NCBI GenBank assembly: GCA_963546395.1
Contig: CAUUMS010000002.1
Location: 1-64,000, forward strand
Direction of reading: 5' to 3'
Source of the DNA: Bacteroides_D sp963546395
Lineage (GTDB): Bacteria > Bacteroidota > Bacteroidia > Bacteroidales > CAJPTX01
Length of the DNA: 64,000 nt
Shown here: positions 1-7,398 of the stretch, one piece after another
How the letters are laid out: the number at the start of each line of letters is the position of its first letter
How positions within the stretch are numbered: position 1 is the first letter of the stretch
Notes under the pieces: generated by a model
Seen by the model: only the letters and a program-made list of their open reading frames with translations
Databases searched by the model: none
Told to the model about the DNA's origin: nothing
Program-made: the position numbers and the translations under genes

Positions 1-182
1 CGCCTTACAGTCCGTCCATGTGCCCGATTGGGCGAATGGGATGTTGACTCTGTCCACATTCCATGGCATCCGTCAAGCTTAGCAGTCGAGCATTACTCAA
101 TGGTCTTTCTTCAGTGCGCTTCGGTGAGCACGACTCCATGCGAATGCTTTGGCCGTAGCGCAGTAGCTTACGGATATGGTGG

Positions 183-1148
183 CTACTCGCGATTACGCTC
201 TAGAATCCAAATGCCGTTGTCCCGAGTTGTTTCTCTCGCCTCCACCATCTTGCGCACGGCCTCACTTTTACTCGTATACAGGCCTATGGTGACCCTGAAT
301 ATCGTGTCAAGTCGCACCACTTGGGCTGTGTATCCGCGCTCTGCCAGTTCCCTGCAACGTTTATCGGCGTTCTCTCTTTGCCCAAAGCTTCCCGCCACCA
401 GGTAATACTCCACTTTGGGGCCATCGTCAGGCAACGTCATGCGTAGTGCCTCACCTTGCCGATGGCTTTGTGTCATACCCCGGGGTAATTCTGCCCTCTT
501 CGTGCTATCACCTTCTGTCTCTGTACTTACCAATTCATTGTTTTCCAGTAATTTAGCAGTATCAACATGTTCTGGTGATGCACCGAGACCACTCACTGCC
601 GGAATCTCTATAAAGTCTGTTGGCCACTTGCCCAGTGCGAAATATGAGACGAGGCTTCCCCCGCCCAGCAGTCCAATGACGCATATTAGCACGATAGCCA
701 CCCGATTTCCCCGTTTAGGAGTGCTAGTGCGTCGCCTTGTGGGTGGAAGTGTTATTGCCTGTAATGCAGCGTGTTCAGTAGCAAGATGTGTACCATTTTG
801 GGACTCAAAATGGACGCTGCCATCACTTGTGTAAATGGTGCCCAGACCATCAAATCGAATAGTGCGTCCCGCATTCAGCTCCTCCTGTACCCATTGCGCC
901 CACTCCGCTACCATCCTCTCGGCTGCGTAACGATCTTCCCCAGCATACTCGCACAGAAATTGCGCTATGGCCCCGTCGTCGAACGTGCGGGAGGCATCGA
1001 ATTCATAGTGTATACTTGGTGGAACTATTGAGTGCGATTGCGCTGAAATATGCGACGTTGCATTGCAGCGTACAAAGCTCCCCACCTGCGGAATACTGAC
1101 GTACTCCTGCCCGGTGAGTATATATTTGAAGAGTTCCTCAATGCGCAT
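183..1148 (-). CDS. HU-CCDC81 / SPOR domain envelope protein
   Basis: A 321-residue protein. Residues 1-115 resemble the paired bacterial CCDC81-type HU domains of Bacteroidota (opening MRIEELFKYILTGQEYVSIP, then a PQVGSF turn and a DDG motif near residue 57). A basic stretch at 136-148 (PTRRRTSTPKRGNR) precedes one transmembrane helix at about 149-172. The C-terminal part, about 246-318, is a SPOR domain (YYLVAGSFGQRENA, then FRVTIGLYTSKSEA), a fold that binds peptidoglycan stripped of peptides at division sites. The likely arrangement is a cytoplasmic HU-like head, one membrane pass and a periplasmic SPOR tail, so it may link the cell interior to septal wall. Function is inferred from domains only. 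The start is supported by a TAnnTTTG box just upstream. Confidence 0.8.
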   Translation of the reverse strand: MRIEELFKYILTGQEYVSIPQVGSFVRCNATSHISAQSHSIVPPSIHYEFDASRTFDDGAIAQFLCEYAGEDRYAAERMVAEWAQWVQEELNAGRTIRFDGLGTIYTSDGSVHFESQNGTHLATEHAALQAITLPPTRRRTSTPKRGNRVAIVLICVIGLLGGGSLVSYFALGKWPTDFIEIPAVSGLGASPEHVDTAKLLENNELVSTETEGDSTKRAELPRGMTQSHRQGEALRMTLPDDGPKVEYYLVAGSFGQRENADKRCRELAERGYTAQVVRLDTIFRVTIGLYTSKSEAVRKMVEARETTRDNGIWILERNRE

Positions 1149-1170
1149 CGTGTAAAGCGGCTATCCTTGG

Positions 1171-1178
1171 CAAAGTTA
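1171..1178 (-). promoter_or_regulatory. Promoter -7 box for the HU/SPOR gene
   Basis: Read on the minus strand the bases are TAACTTTG, a match to the Bacteroidota -7 consensus TAnnTTTG, 22 bases before the HU/SPOR start codon. No clear -33 TTTG was seen. Confidence 0.5.
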
Positions 1179-1427
1179 TGAAATTCCCTATCCATCCACC
1201 ATTTGTCTAGGATGATGCCTAAACTGTTGGGCAATCTGCACCTTTAGCCAATCTAAGGCCCCAGTCTCCCAATGTGCGTACAGCGGTAGTAATCCGCAGA
1301 CACTATTTTGCTCTTAACTTGTGATGAAACAGGCGATTATGCTTATCCATTCGCCCGTTTTACCTATCCAAAGGCCGCCCGCTATTCCTCTCGGAGCGTT
1401 AGGGCACGTCAGGTGCCATTACTCCAT

Positions 1428-2690
1428 TTAATCGCACAGAGGCCTATAGCCAAGTCGCTGCATATCGTCCCAGAATGTGGGGTACGATTTTGCGATGCAC
1501 GCCGTGTCTGTGAGGCTAACAGGTTTCACGCACAGCGTCCCTAGCAGTGTCGCCGCCATAGCTAGACGGTGATCGTGCTGGGTGTCAATCTGTGTGCCCC
1601 CATGCGGGTTGCCGCCAGTGATGAAAAGGCTATCCGTTTCACGGCACGTTTGTATGCCGAATGCGTTGAGCATGAGCTCAATGCCTGTAGCCCTATCCGA
1701 CTCCTTATTGCCGAGGCGTTGCAGTCCATGTATCACTGACACCCCATCGCATTGTGCCGCCAGCACAGCCAGTGCTGGGGCTATATCTGGGCACTGTTGA
1801 ACGGAATATTCAAAGGGTTTTAGCCTTCCTTCCTGTGCCGGGAGCAGCGTGACACTGTCCTCATCCATCCGCACGTTAGCACCTGCCAGCTCTAGCACAT
1901 CTAGAATGGCCCTATCGGGTTGTAGCGAGTTGCGGACTAGACCTCTCAGGGTGACATCCCCACGTTGCGCGCATGCGGCGAGTAGCAATGCGGCACCAGA
2001 CCAGTCGCCCTCGCATGAGTACTCGCATGGAACGTACTGCTGCCCGGCGTGGAACATGATGCAATTGTTGTGTGAATGTTCCACGCTCACGCCAAAACGG
2101 TGCATACACCGTTTTGTCATTTCTATGTATCCCTGGCTATCGCGCTGATAGCAAGTGATATCAACGTCTTGATTGTAAGCGGGCAATGCAATGAGCAATC
2201 CGGAAATTGGCTGCGAGCTATCGCCATTTTCAATTGTGATACACTCTTTTAAGCGACTTTGAAATACGGAAAACGGAATGTTCCACGTGAAACGTGAGTA
2301 GGTAATTCCGGCACGATCGAGTACAGTAAATAGCGATTGCTGTTCCCTACGGAGTAGATTGCCACGACCAGTGATAACGGTCTCCTCGGATTGTGCTGCG
2401 TATACAAATGGAAGAACACGCGACAAGAATCCGCACTCCCCACAGTCTACACTATGAGTAGCGTTCCATTTTCCTCCGCTAACGGTATACCCATCGGTCT
2501 CTCTCGTAACGGCCACACCCACCTGCTCAAGGCAACGGATGAGCGAGAGCACATCGTCGCAATCGTTCCGCCCCGTGATGCGCGACGTCCCATCTGCCAG
2601 CGAGGCAGTGAGCAGGGCGCGCAGCAAATCGCTCTTGCTGGCGGGAATGGTTACCTCACCGCACAGCTTCGCTGGCCACACCGCCCTCAT
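1428..2690 (-). CDS. aroA: 3-phosphoshikimate 1-carboxyvinyltransferase (EPSP synthase)
   Basis: AroA transfers enolpyruvyl from PEP to shikimate-3-phosphate, the sixth step of the shikimate pathway, in the cytosol. The 420-residue length is normal. Family landmarks are in order: PASKSD at residues 16-21 (the substrate-binding Lys-Ser), GDWSGAALLLAA (family GDySSAs), NKESDRATGIE, and HDHRLAMAATLLG. The N-terminal loop reads PASKSDLLRALL where many bacterial enzymes have PGSKSxSNRAL, so it is somewhat diverged. The start overlaps the end of aroE by 35 bases, which points to translational coupling. It is the last gene of an aroB-aroD-aroE-aroA cluster on the minus strand. Confidence 0.93.
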   Translation of the reverse strand: MRAVWPAKLCGEVTIPASKSDLLRALLTASLADGTSRITGRNDCDDVLSLIRCLEQVGVAVTRETDGYTVSGGKWNATHSVDCGECGFLSRVLPFVYAAQSEETVITGRGNLLRREQQSLFTVLDRAGITYSRFTWNIPFSVFQSRLKECITIENGDSSQPISGLLIALPAYNQDVDITCYQRDSQGYIEMTKRCMHRFGVSVEHSHNNCIMFHAGQQYVPCEYSCEGDWSGAALLLAACAQRGDVTLRGLVRNSLQPDRAILDVLELAGANVRMDEDSVTLLPAQEGRLKPFEYSVQQCPDIAPALAVLAAQCDGVSVIHGLQRLGNKESDRATGIELMLNAFGIQTCRETDSLFITGGNPHGGTQIDTQHDHRLAMAATLLGTLCVKPVSLTDTACIAKSYPTFWDDMQRLGYRPLCD

Positions 2691-3579
2691 GTTCTATCAG
2701 CTCAAGGCTTTCAGCGTCGTCACCACCCCACGCCACCAGGGGTAATTCGAAATTTTCTATCGGGTGATGCCCACTCCCCTCTCGGGTCACGAAATGCGTC
2801 GGTCGCATCTGCTCCGGCTTCTTTGCCAAGAGCTCCGACTGTACCGTGGCGTGTCCGTCTGTGAGAAAATTGTACGAGGCCACCGCCTGGTGCACTAGCC
2901 ACTCGTAGCCCCCGATGCGGCGTATACGGTGCTGTGCGCACATATCCTTGATGGGCGATCGGAAATATACCGAGTCGATGGCCAGCTCGAATCGATCCCA
3001 TGCCAAATCAGGCAACTCGCTGCCCGGAGGCAAGCACGAGAAGAGCATCGATCCGGTGGGGAACACGTAGCGAAAGGCGGTCTTTACGTACTGTACGCCA
3101 AACTCGTGAGCAATCCGCTCGCCATGCTCACGGTTCCTGTTCACTACGGTCACATCGCACCCGCAGTCCGTGAGCACTTTCACCACAGCCCTAGCCGCAC
3201 CGCCTGCACCCAATACCACTACCTGATGGAATTTCGCATTGATAAAATTCGCTTTCAGCACGCCGAGTATACCCTCGTAGTCCGTGTTGTGCCCTAGCAG
3301 CTCGTCCCCCACCCGTTTCACCGCATTGACGCAGCCAATGGTTCGGGCAATGTCCGTCAGCGAGTGAAGTTCGCCGAGGAAGCTCGCCTTGTACGGGGCT
3401 GTGACGTTCACGCCGCAGAGGCCCAGTTGCGCCATCAGCTCGTTAAGGCTTGTGCGATGACCGGCCGAGATGTAGAAGTATTTGCCCTCCTTCCCATCGG
3501 CCTGTAGGAACTGGCGAAAGAGTGTGGGGCTCAGGCTATGCGCCACCGGGTAGCCCACGATACCCATTAAGTACTTCAT
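2656..3579 (-). CDS. aroE: Shikimate dehydrogenase with C-terminal extension
   Basis: AroE reduces 3-dehydroshikimate to shikimate with NADPH. The N-terminal substrate site is clear: GYPVAHSLSP at 9-18 and NVTAPYK at 58-64, with catalytic Lys64. Asp100 in NTDYEG completes the pair. The nucleotide-binding loop GAGGAAR lies at about 124-130 and VNRNRE at 146-151. The family's closing helix (GYEWLVHQAV) is at about 224-233. The protein is 307 residues, about 35-40 longer than usual. Residues from about 255 form an acidic, low-homology tail whose last codons overlap the aroA start. The tail may be real or may reflect a late frameshift; it carries no motif I recognise. Confidence 0.93.
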   Translation of the reverse strand: MKYLMGIVGYPVAHSLSPTLFRQFLQADGKEGKYFYISAGHRTSLNELMAQLGLCGVNVTAPYKASFLGELHSLTDIARTIGCVNAVKRVGDELLGHNTDYEGILGVLKANFINAKFHQVVVLGAGGAARAVVKVLTDCGCDVTVVNRNREHGERIAHEFGVQYVKTAFRYVFPTGSMLFSCLPPGSELPDLAWDRFELAIDSVYFRSPIKDMCAQHRIRRIGGYEWLVHQAVASYNFLTDGHATVQSELLAKKPEQMRPTHFVTREGSGHHPIENFELPLVAWGGDDAESLELIEHEGGVASEAVR

Positions 3580-3765
3580 GGCGAAATGTTATCTAAAAAT
3601 GGCACGGCACTTCGCATGCATGATGCGCTGCCGGCCTGGGTTACAATGTACGTTTGGCTCTCTGCCTACGATGTTTACACGCCTGGTGCGACGTTTGTTT
3701 ACTCACCATGACGGCGAGATGAGCTGGAAAATCTGCCGCCCTGCGTGGAGCGAAAATGCTTGGTG

Positions 3766-4434
3766 CTAATCCGTTTGCCGAAAGATAGCGAAAAGCTCCT
3801 GGGCGCTGAGCTGTCCGGGTCCGGTAGCATTGCTCAGATATCCGTAGCTGTATGGGGCTCCATGCTCGCATGCCTCAATGCGGCTGCGTCGTCCCGCGGG
3901 CCCCATGGCTATAGCCAGTAGCGGTCTGTAGCGTGCGTAGAGTGCCATCACGCGATCCACCTCCTCGGGCCCGTTGCATGGCACGGCGAGTTTGGCGAGG
4001 AAGGGCTGCGTCTCAAGCAATTGTTCGACGTATCCCTCCAGCTCGCGCTGCGATGCCGGGAAGCGATCCAGATGCACCGAATGGATCAGGTGCGCCGAAT
4101 GCGTTTGCAGCGCATCCAGCAGTCGTTGCTTGCACCCCGGCTCTTCGTATAAATCCACATCCACGTAGCGCACGCCCAGCGCTAAAGCCTGCGTAAGCAC
4201 CTGCTCGCGGGTCGCATTGGTAGTGCTGGCTTTGGGATCGTGACGGTAGGTGGCAATCAGCTGGGGGAATCGTGCCAGGCACTCGTGGATCCACGAGTGC
4301 CATGTGCCGGTATCTTGCGGGTCGAACCCCTCGAGCAGATCGAACCGCACCTCAGCCCACTCCGTCGGAATGTGGATGCTGCGGGGGTCGATCATTGGGC
4401 AATGGCCAATGCTTACGCACACCTGCCCGTTCAT
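3766..4434 (-). CDS. aroD: 3-dehydroquinate dehydratase, type I
   Basis: Dehydrates 3-dehydroquinate to 3-dehydroshikimate through a Schiff base. The 222-residue protein shows type I (AroD) rather than type II (AroQ) features: the Schiff-base lysine context FLAKLAVPCNGPEEVDRV, an upstream catalytic histidine in HSVHLDRFP, the substrate arginine in MGPAGRRSRIE, and the C-terminal GPGQLSAQELFAIF. The first half is compact and carries ATYRHDPKAS where the family has the Thr/Cys-Arg strand. It starts inside the aroB stop codon (ATGA overlap at 4431-4434), a clear sign of coupled translation. About 186 bases without a gene separate it from aroE. Confidence 0.88.
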   Translation of the reverse strand: MNGQVCVSIGHCPMIDPRSIHIPTEWAEVRFDLLEGFDPQDTGTWHSWIHECLARFPQLIATYRHDPKASTTNATREQVLTQALALGVRYVDVDLYEEPGCKQRLLDALQTHSAHLIHSVHLDRFPASQRELEGYVEQLLETQPFLAKLAVPCNGPEEVDRVMALYARYRPLLAIAMGPAGRRSRIEACEHGAPYSYGYLSNATGPGQLSAQELFAIFRQTD

Positions 4435-5477
4435 GTCACGCTGTGGATATAGTCCTTGAGCGTGGCCAGCGGAATGCGTTGAATCACCACCGAGCCTATA
4501 CGCTCTGGGAGCACAAAGTTGATGCTGTCAGCATCACGTTTCTTATCCCGCAGCAGCGCATCGTACAGCACCCATGGTAACGCCTTCGTCTCTGTGGGCA
4601 GTCCCGCCTGCGTCAGTAGCTGACGGAGCCGCTCATCTACCTCGGGCTGGCAGATCCCCAGGTGCACGGCGAGCCGTGTGGCGAAGGCCATGCCGATAGC
4701 CACCGCCAGACCGTGGTGCACGCCCGTCACCCCCTCCACCGCATGGCCCCATGTGTGTCCAAAGTTGAGCTCGCGCCGTTTCCCGCGGTCGTACTCGTCC
4801 TGCTCAATGTACCACTTCTTTACGCCGATGGACCAGCCAATGAATTCGTCAATCAGCGAATGCTCTAGCTGCGTGAGGCGTGCGCACTCGTGCTCAAAAC
4901 GGCCGAACATGGTGGCATCATGTATCATGGCGTGCTTTATCATCTCCGCCAGGCCCCCATGCACCTCTTCGGCAGGCAGGGAGTGCAGGAGTGATGAGTC
5001 GCACAGCACAAAATTTGGTTGATACACTGTGCCGATAACATTCTTAAAGCCGTAGAGATTCAGTGCGTTCTTACCCCCTATGCTGGCGTCCACCTGGCAT
5101 AGCAGCGTGGTGGGCACTAGTCCAAAGTCCACCCCGCGCATGTAGGTTGCCGCTACGAATCCCGTGAGGTCGCACACCATCCCTCCCCCCACTCCTAGCA
5201 GGAACACCGAGCGGTCGGCATGCTGCTCTTGCAACCAGCGATAGATGTTCGACGCATTGCGAAGGCTCTTGCTGTTGTCCCCAGGCAGCACCTGAAAGGT
5301 GGGCACCTCGGGCAGCCTGGAGCCGAGAAGGGCGTACACCTGCCGATCGGTGATAATCATGACGCGCGTGGTGGGCAGCAGCGAGGGCAAAATGTCCAGC
5401 GTCCCGCCGATATGCACGCGGGTCTCCCTCTCCTTGCCATGCAGCTCTATGGTCTCCATCTTCGGCTCCGTATTCAT
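4431..5477 (-). CDS. aroB: 3-dehydroquinate synthase
   Basis: AroB converts DAHP to 3-dehydroquinate using NAD and a divalent metal. The 348-residue length is typical. Seen in order: the NAD loop GVGGGMVCDLTGFVAATYMR, the block VPTTLLCQVDASIGGKNA, KNVIGTVYQP, and the metal ligands Glu in GGLAEMIKHAMIHD, His in NFGHTWGHAVEG, and His in HHGLAVAIGMA. The first gene of the aro cluster, it shares an ATGA junction with aroD. A second in-frame Met lies 6 codons downstream, so the exact start is open by that amount. Confidence 0.95.
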   Translation of the reverse strand: MNTEPKMETIELHGKERETRVHIGGTLDILPSLLPTTRVMIITDRQVYALLGSRLPEVPTFQVLPGDNSKSLRNASNIYRWLQEQHADRSVFLLGVGGGMVCDLTGFVAATYMRGVDFGLVPTTLLCQVDASIGGKNALNLYGFKNVIGTVYQPNFVLCDSSLLHSLPAEEVHGGLAEMIKHAMIHDATMFGRFEHECARLTQLEHSLIDEFIGWSIGVKKWYIEQDEYDRGKRRELNFGHTWGHAVEGVTGVHHGLAVAIGMAFATRLAVHLGICQPEVDERLRQLLTQAGLPTETKALPWVLYDALLRDKKRDADSINFVLPERIGSVVIQRIPLATLKDYIHSVT

Positions 5478-5777
5478 CTATGGGTACATCATTGCGCGGT
5501 GAGACGGTTCGCAGACGAGCGCACTGGCACGCATGTGGTAACCCGTTTTTGCTCCCTCTCTCCCCTCCTTTGCAGATGACGCTCGGTGGGCAAATATTTT
5601 GCGAAGGCACTACGAACTAGATCCGTCAGCCCATTCGCATATCACATCAGCCATTAATTTGAGTCCTACCAGAAAGCCTTTGCACCGTGTTTACCGCAAT
5701 AATCTGTGCAACCTCGACTGCCTTTTGTGCGATTTCCATGACCGCTCTGCGGCGCGTGCCATCCATGCGGCAGGGCT
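5478..5777. other. Intergenic region between aroB and the ParA operon
   Basis: About 300 bases upstream of aroB and downstream of the small ParA-linked gene. No convincing reading frame, tRNA or terminator was seen. On the minus strand the bases near 5592-5599 give AATATTTG, one base off the TAnnTTTG box, so an aroB promoter may lie there. Confidence 0.4.
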
Positions 5778-6083
5778 CTACTCCGCGTCGGTTTCGGACA
5801 GCGCGGCTGCCAGCTGACGACGACGTAGGGCCAGCAGGTCATCCAGCGCAAGGTGTACCAGCGATTGCACATCGGTATGCTGATAGCGTGCCAGGGCCTG
5901 CAACTTGCGCATCACGTCTGGCTCTATCTCCACTTGGCACGGTGTCTCACCAGCCGCCGGGGCATGCGTTTCGGGTGTAGACTGTGCGCTCTCCCCCACC
6001 CCGTGCTCTTCGTTCCCGATGTACTGCACGTGCGACAGCAGGGCTGCCTGTATCGCATGGATTCCTTGCCGTTTCTTAGCCAT
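5778..6083 (-). CDS. Small ParA-associated protein, ribbon-helix-helix-like
   Basis: A 101-residue protein whose start overlaps the parA stop by 8 bases. The N-terminal half is polar and Ala/Pro rich. The C-terminal half (about 50-92) reads QVEIEPDVMRKLQALARYQ followed by HTDVQSLVHLALDDLLALRR. This pattern of a short strand, a helix with a hydrophobic heptad, a turn and a second helix is typical of ribbon-helix-helix DNA binders that partner ParA ATPases. It has no ParB-type helix-turn-helix and no CTPase motif. The role as DNA-bound or cargo-bound partner of ParA is inferred from position and shape. Confidence 0.65.
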   Translation of the reverse strand: MAKKRQGIHAIQAALLSHVQYIGNEEHGVGESAQSTPETHAPAAGETPCQVEIEPDVMRKLQALARYQHTDVQSLVHLALDDLLALRRRQLAAALSETDAE

Positions 6084-6834
6084 AGATCGCTGCCACCTCC
6101 TTTGCCAGATCCCGATAGTCGCTGCTGCCCTTCGACTTGGGGGCGTAGTCGAATATGCATTTGTGGAATGCCGCCGACTCCATCAGCGCAATATCCTGGC
6201 GGATGTACGTGTTGAATAGTCGTCCCTTTAGCCTTGCGTCCTGCGAGAGGCTCTGAATCATGGCGCGGCTGAAATGGGTGCGCGGATTCAGCTTGACGAA
6301 AAGGATCCCGCCCAGCTGTAGGTTTGGGTTCATCCGCTTAGCCACCTTCTCGGCCAGCGACAGGATGCGATCGAGGCCGATGAAAGCGAAGTTCTCCGCC
6401 TGCATCGGGACGATGTAGCGGTCGGCAGCCACCAGCGAATTGATGGCTAGGGTGCCCAGGCTGGGAGGGCAGTCGATGAGGATGTAGTCATACCGCTCCG
6501 CCACGGCGGATAGCACCTCGCGCAGCACGAACTCACGCCCCGGCTCGCCGTTGAGTCGGAACTCGCAGTCCAGTAGCTGCTCGTTGGCAGGCAGTAGATC
6601 CATCTTCCCGGCATGAGCTATGGTGTCGTCAAAAGAAGTGGCCCCCGTGAGCAGCTCACCGATGCCAGCCGCAGGGCGGTTCACCCCGAGCGATGAGCTG
6701 AGGTTGCACTGGCTGTCCAGATCCACCAGCAGCACCCGTTGCCGCCTACGCTGTAGGGCAGCCCCGAGATTGAGCACCGTGGTAGTCTTACCCGTGCCGC
6801 CCTTGTTGTTGATAACGCTCAGTATACGTGCCAT
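6076..6834 (-). CDS. ParA-family partition ATPase
   Basis: A 252-residue ParA/MinD-superfamily ATPase. The deviant Walker A motif NNKGGTGKTTTVLNLGAAL at about residues 9-27 has both signature lysines. Switch I is in LLVDLDSQCNLSSSLG (about 35-50). The Walker B-like strand is YILIDCPPSLGTLAINSL (about 115-132). Such ATPases bind DNA non-specifically as ATP dimers and position a plasmid, chromosome or protein cargo. It is paired with the 101-residue protein downstream rather than a full ParB. The same arrangement occurs in chromosomal ParA systems that position protein complexes, so the cargo cannot be told from sequence. Confidence 0.9.
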   Translation of the reverse strand: MARILSVINNKGGTGKTTTVLNLGAALQRRRQRVLLVDLDSQCNLSSSLGVNRPAAGIGELLTGATSFDDTIAHAGKMDLLPANEQLLDCEFRLNGEPGREFVLREVLSAVAERYDYILIDCPPSLGTLAINSLVAADRYIVPMQAENFAFIGLDRILSLAEKVAKRMNPNLQLGGILFVKLNPRTHFSRAMIQSLSQDARLKGRLFNTYIRQDIALMESAAFHKCIFDYAPKSKGSSDYRDLAKEVAAIYG

Positions 6835-7191
6835 ACTCCTCTGCGCGGGGGATCCCGAGGGGCTATCGTGGCAATAAACCCTTGGGTTCGTTGCGAAAGA
6901 TACGCAAATAGTCCGAATTGGGCACGATGCTTAACGGCCCTTGGGAGGAGTGCGCTCCGCGGGTGATGATGTGCCTTTGGGCCACCCTGTTCGGGATCAG
7001 CGCACGTTGTGAATGCCTGTTATAAACGCCAAACAGCCATCGAATCCACATTTTCACCCCCCATCGAGGTCTTTATCATAATGTTGCAGCCTCTATGCTA
7101 GGTTCCATCAGGCTTTTACAAGGCTGGCAGTGGCGCATGTGCGGTAGTAATCGCCACCCGCCCTACTCCACTATCCGCGACGAGGCTATAT

Positions 7192-7257
7192 CGTAGCAGA
7201 ACCGTACCAAGTCCCTATTTGGTAGTGCAAATACGGCTTTGGTGCGTTGTTGCTATG
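7192..7257. repeat. Palindromic dispersed element, copy A
   Basis: A 66-base imperfect palindrome. The left arm (7192-7211) begins CGTAGCAGAACCGTACCAAG; the reverse complement of the right arm (7238-7257) matches it at 14 of 20 positions by hand count. Inside lies TATTTG...CAAATA. The left arm is nearly identical to that of copy B at 29689, and copy C lies at 58224. All three are intergenic. It sits between divergent genes and upstream of the promoter of the EptA-like gene. It could be a REP/MITE-like element or a structured RNA; it encodes no protein. Confidence 0.75.
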
Positions 7258-7337
7258 CTGCGACTGCATCGGGTCTATCCTCCCGTTGCGCCATGGGAGC
7301 AATGGCGTGACATGCATCCTCTTGTGTGCATACTGTG

Positions 7338-7345
7338 TATCTTTG
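7338..7345 (+). promoter_or_regulatory. Promoter -7 box for the EptA-like gene
   Basis: TATCTTTG matches TAnnTTTG and lies 53 bases before the ATG at 7399. This supports starting the gene at 7399 rather than at upstream in-frame codons, which would precede the promoter. Confidence 0.55.
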
Positions 7346-7398
7346 CCCAGGCCGCCTGGGCTGCGGGGAACGTAAAGTGTGGACTTGTTGGTAGGAGT

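Larger units (their letters stand above)
6835..7398. other. Intergenic region between parA and the EptA-like gene
   Basis: About 560 bases separating divergent genes. It holds palindromic element copy A (7192-7257) and a plus-strand -7 box (7338-7345). On the minus strand TATCTTTC at 6894-6901, one base off consensus, may be the parA promoter. A minus-strand frame of 64 codons at 6863-7057 has no family features and is not called. Confidence 0.55.

Noticed and set aside
28..405. Open frame of 125 codons on the plus strand at the left edge
   Set aside because: Overlaps the well-supported HU/SPOR gene on the other strand and shows no family features.
6863..7057. 64-codon minus-strand frame upstream of parA
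   Set aside because: No family features, composition unlike a gene, and it covers a likely promoter region.
1283..7152. Shared 12-mer GCGGTAGTAATC at 1283-1294 and 7141-7152
   Set aside because: Both sites are intergenic, but flanking bases do not align, so chance is the simpler explanation.
7192..7257. Palindromic element as an intrinsic terminator
   Set aside because: No T-tract follows copy A, B or C, and copy A lies between divergent promoters where no transcript should end.
7219..7398. N-terminal extension of the EptA-like gene to 7219
   Set aside because: It would start inside palindromic element A and before the -7 box; residues have no EptA similarity.
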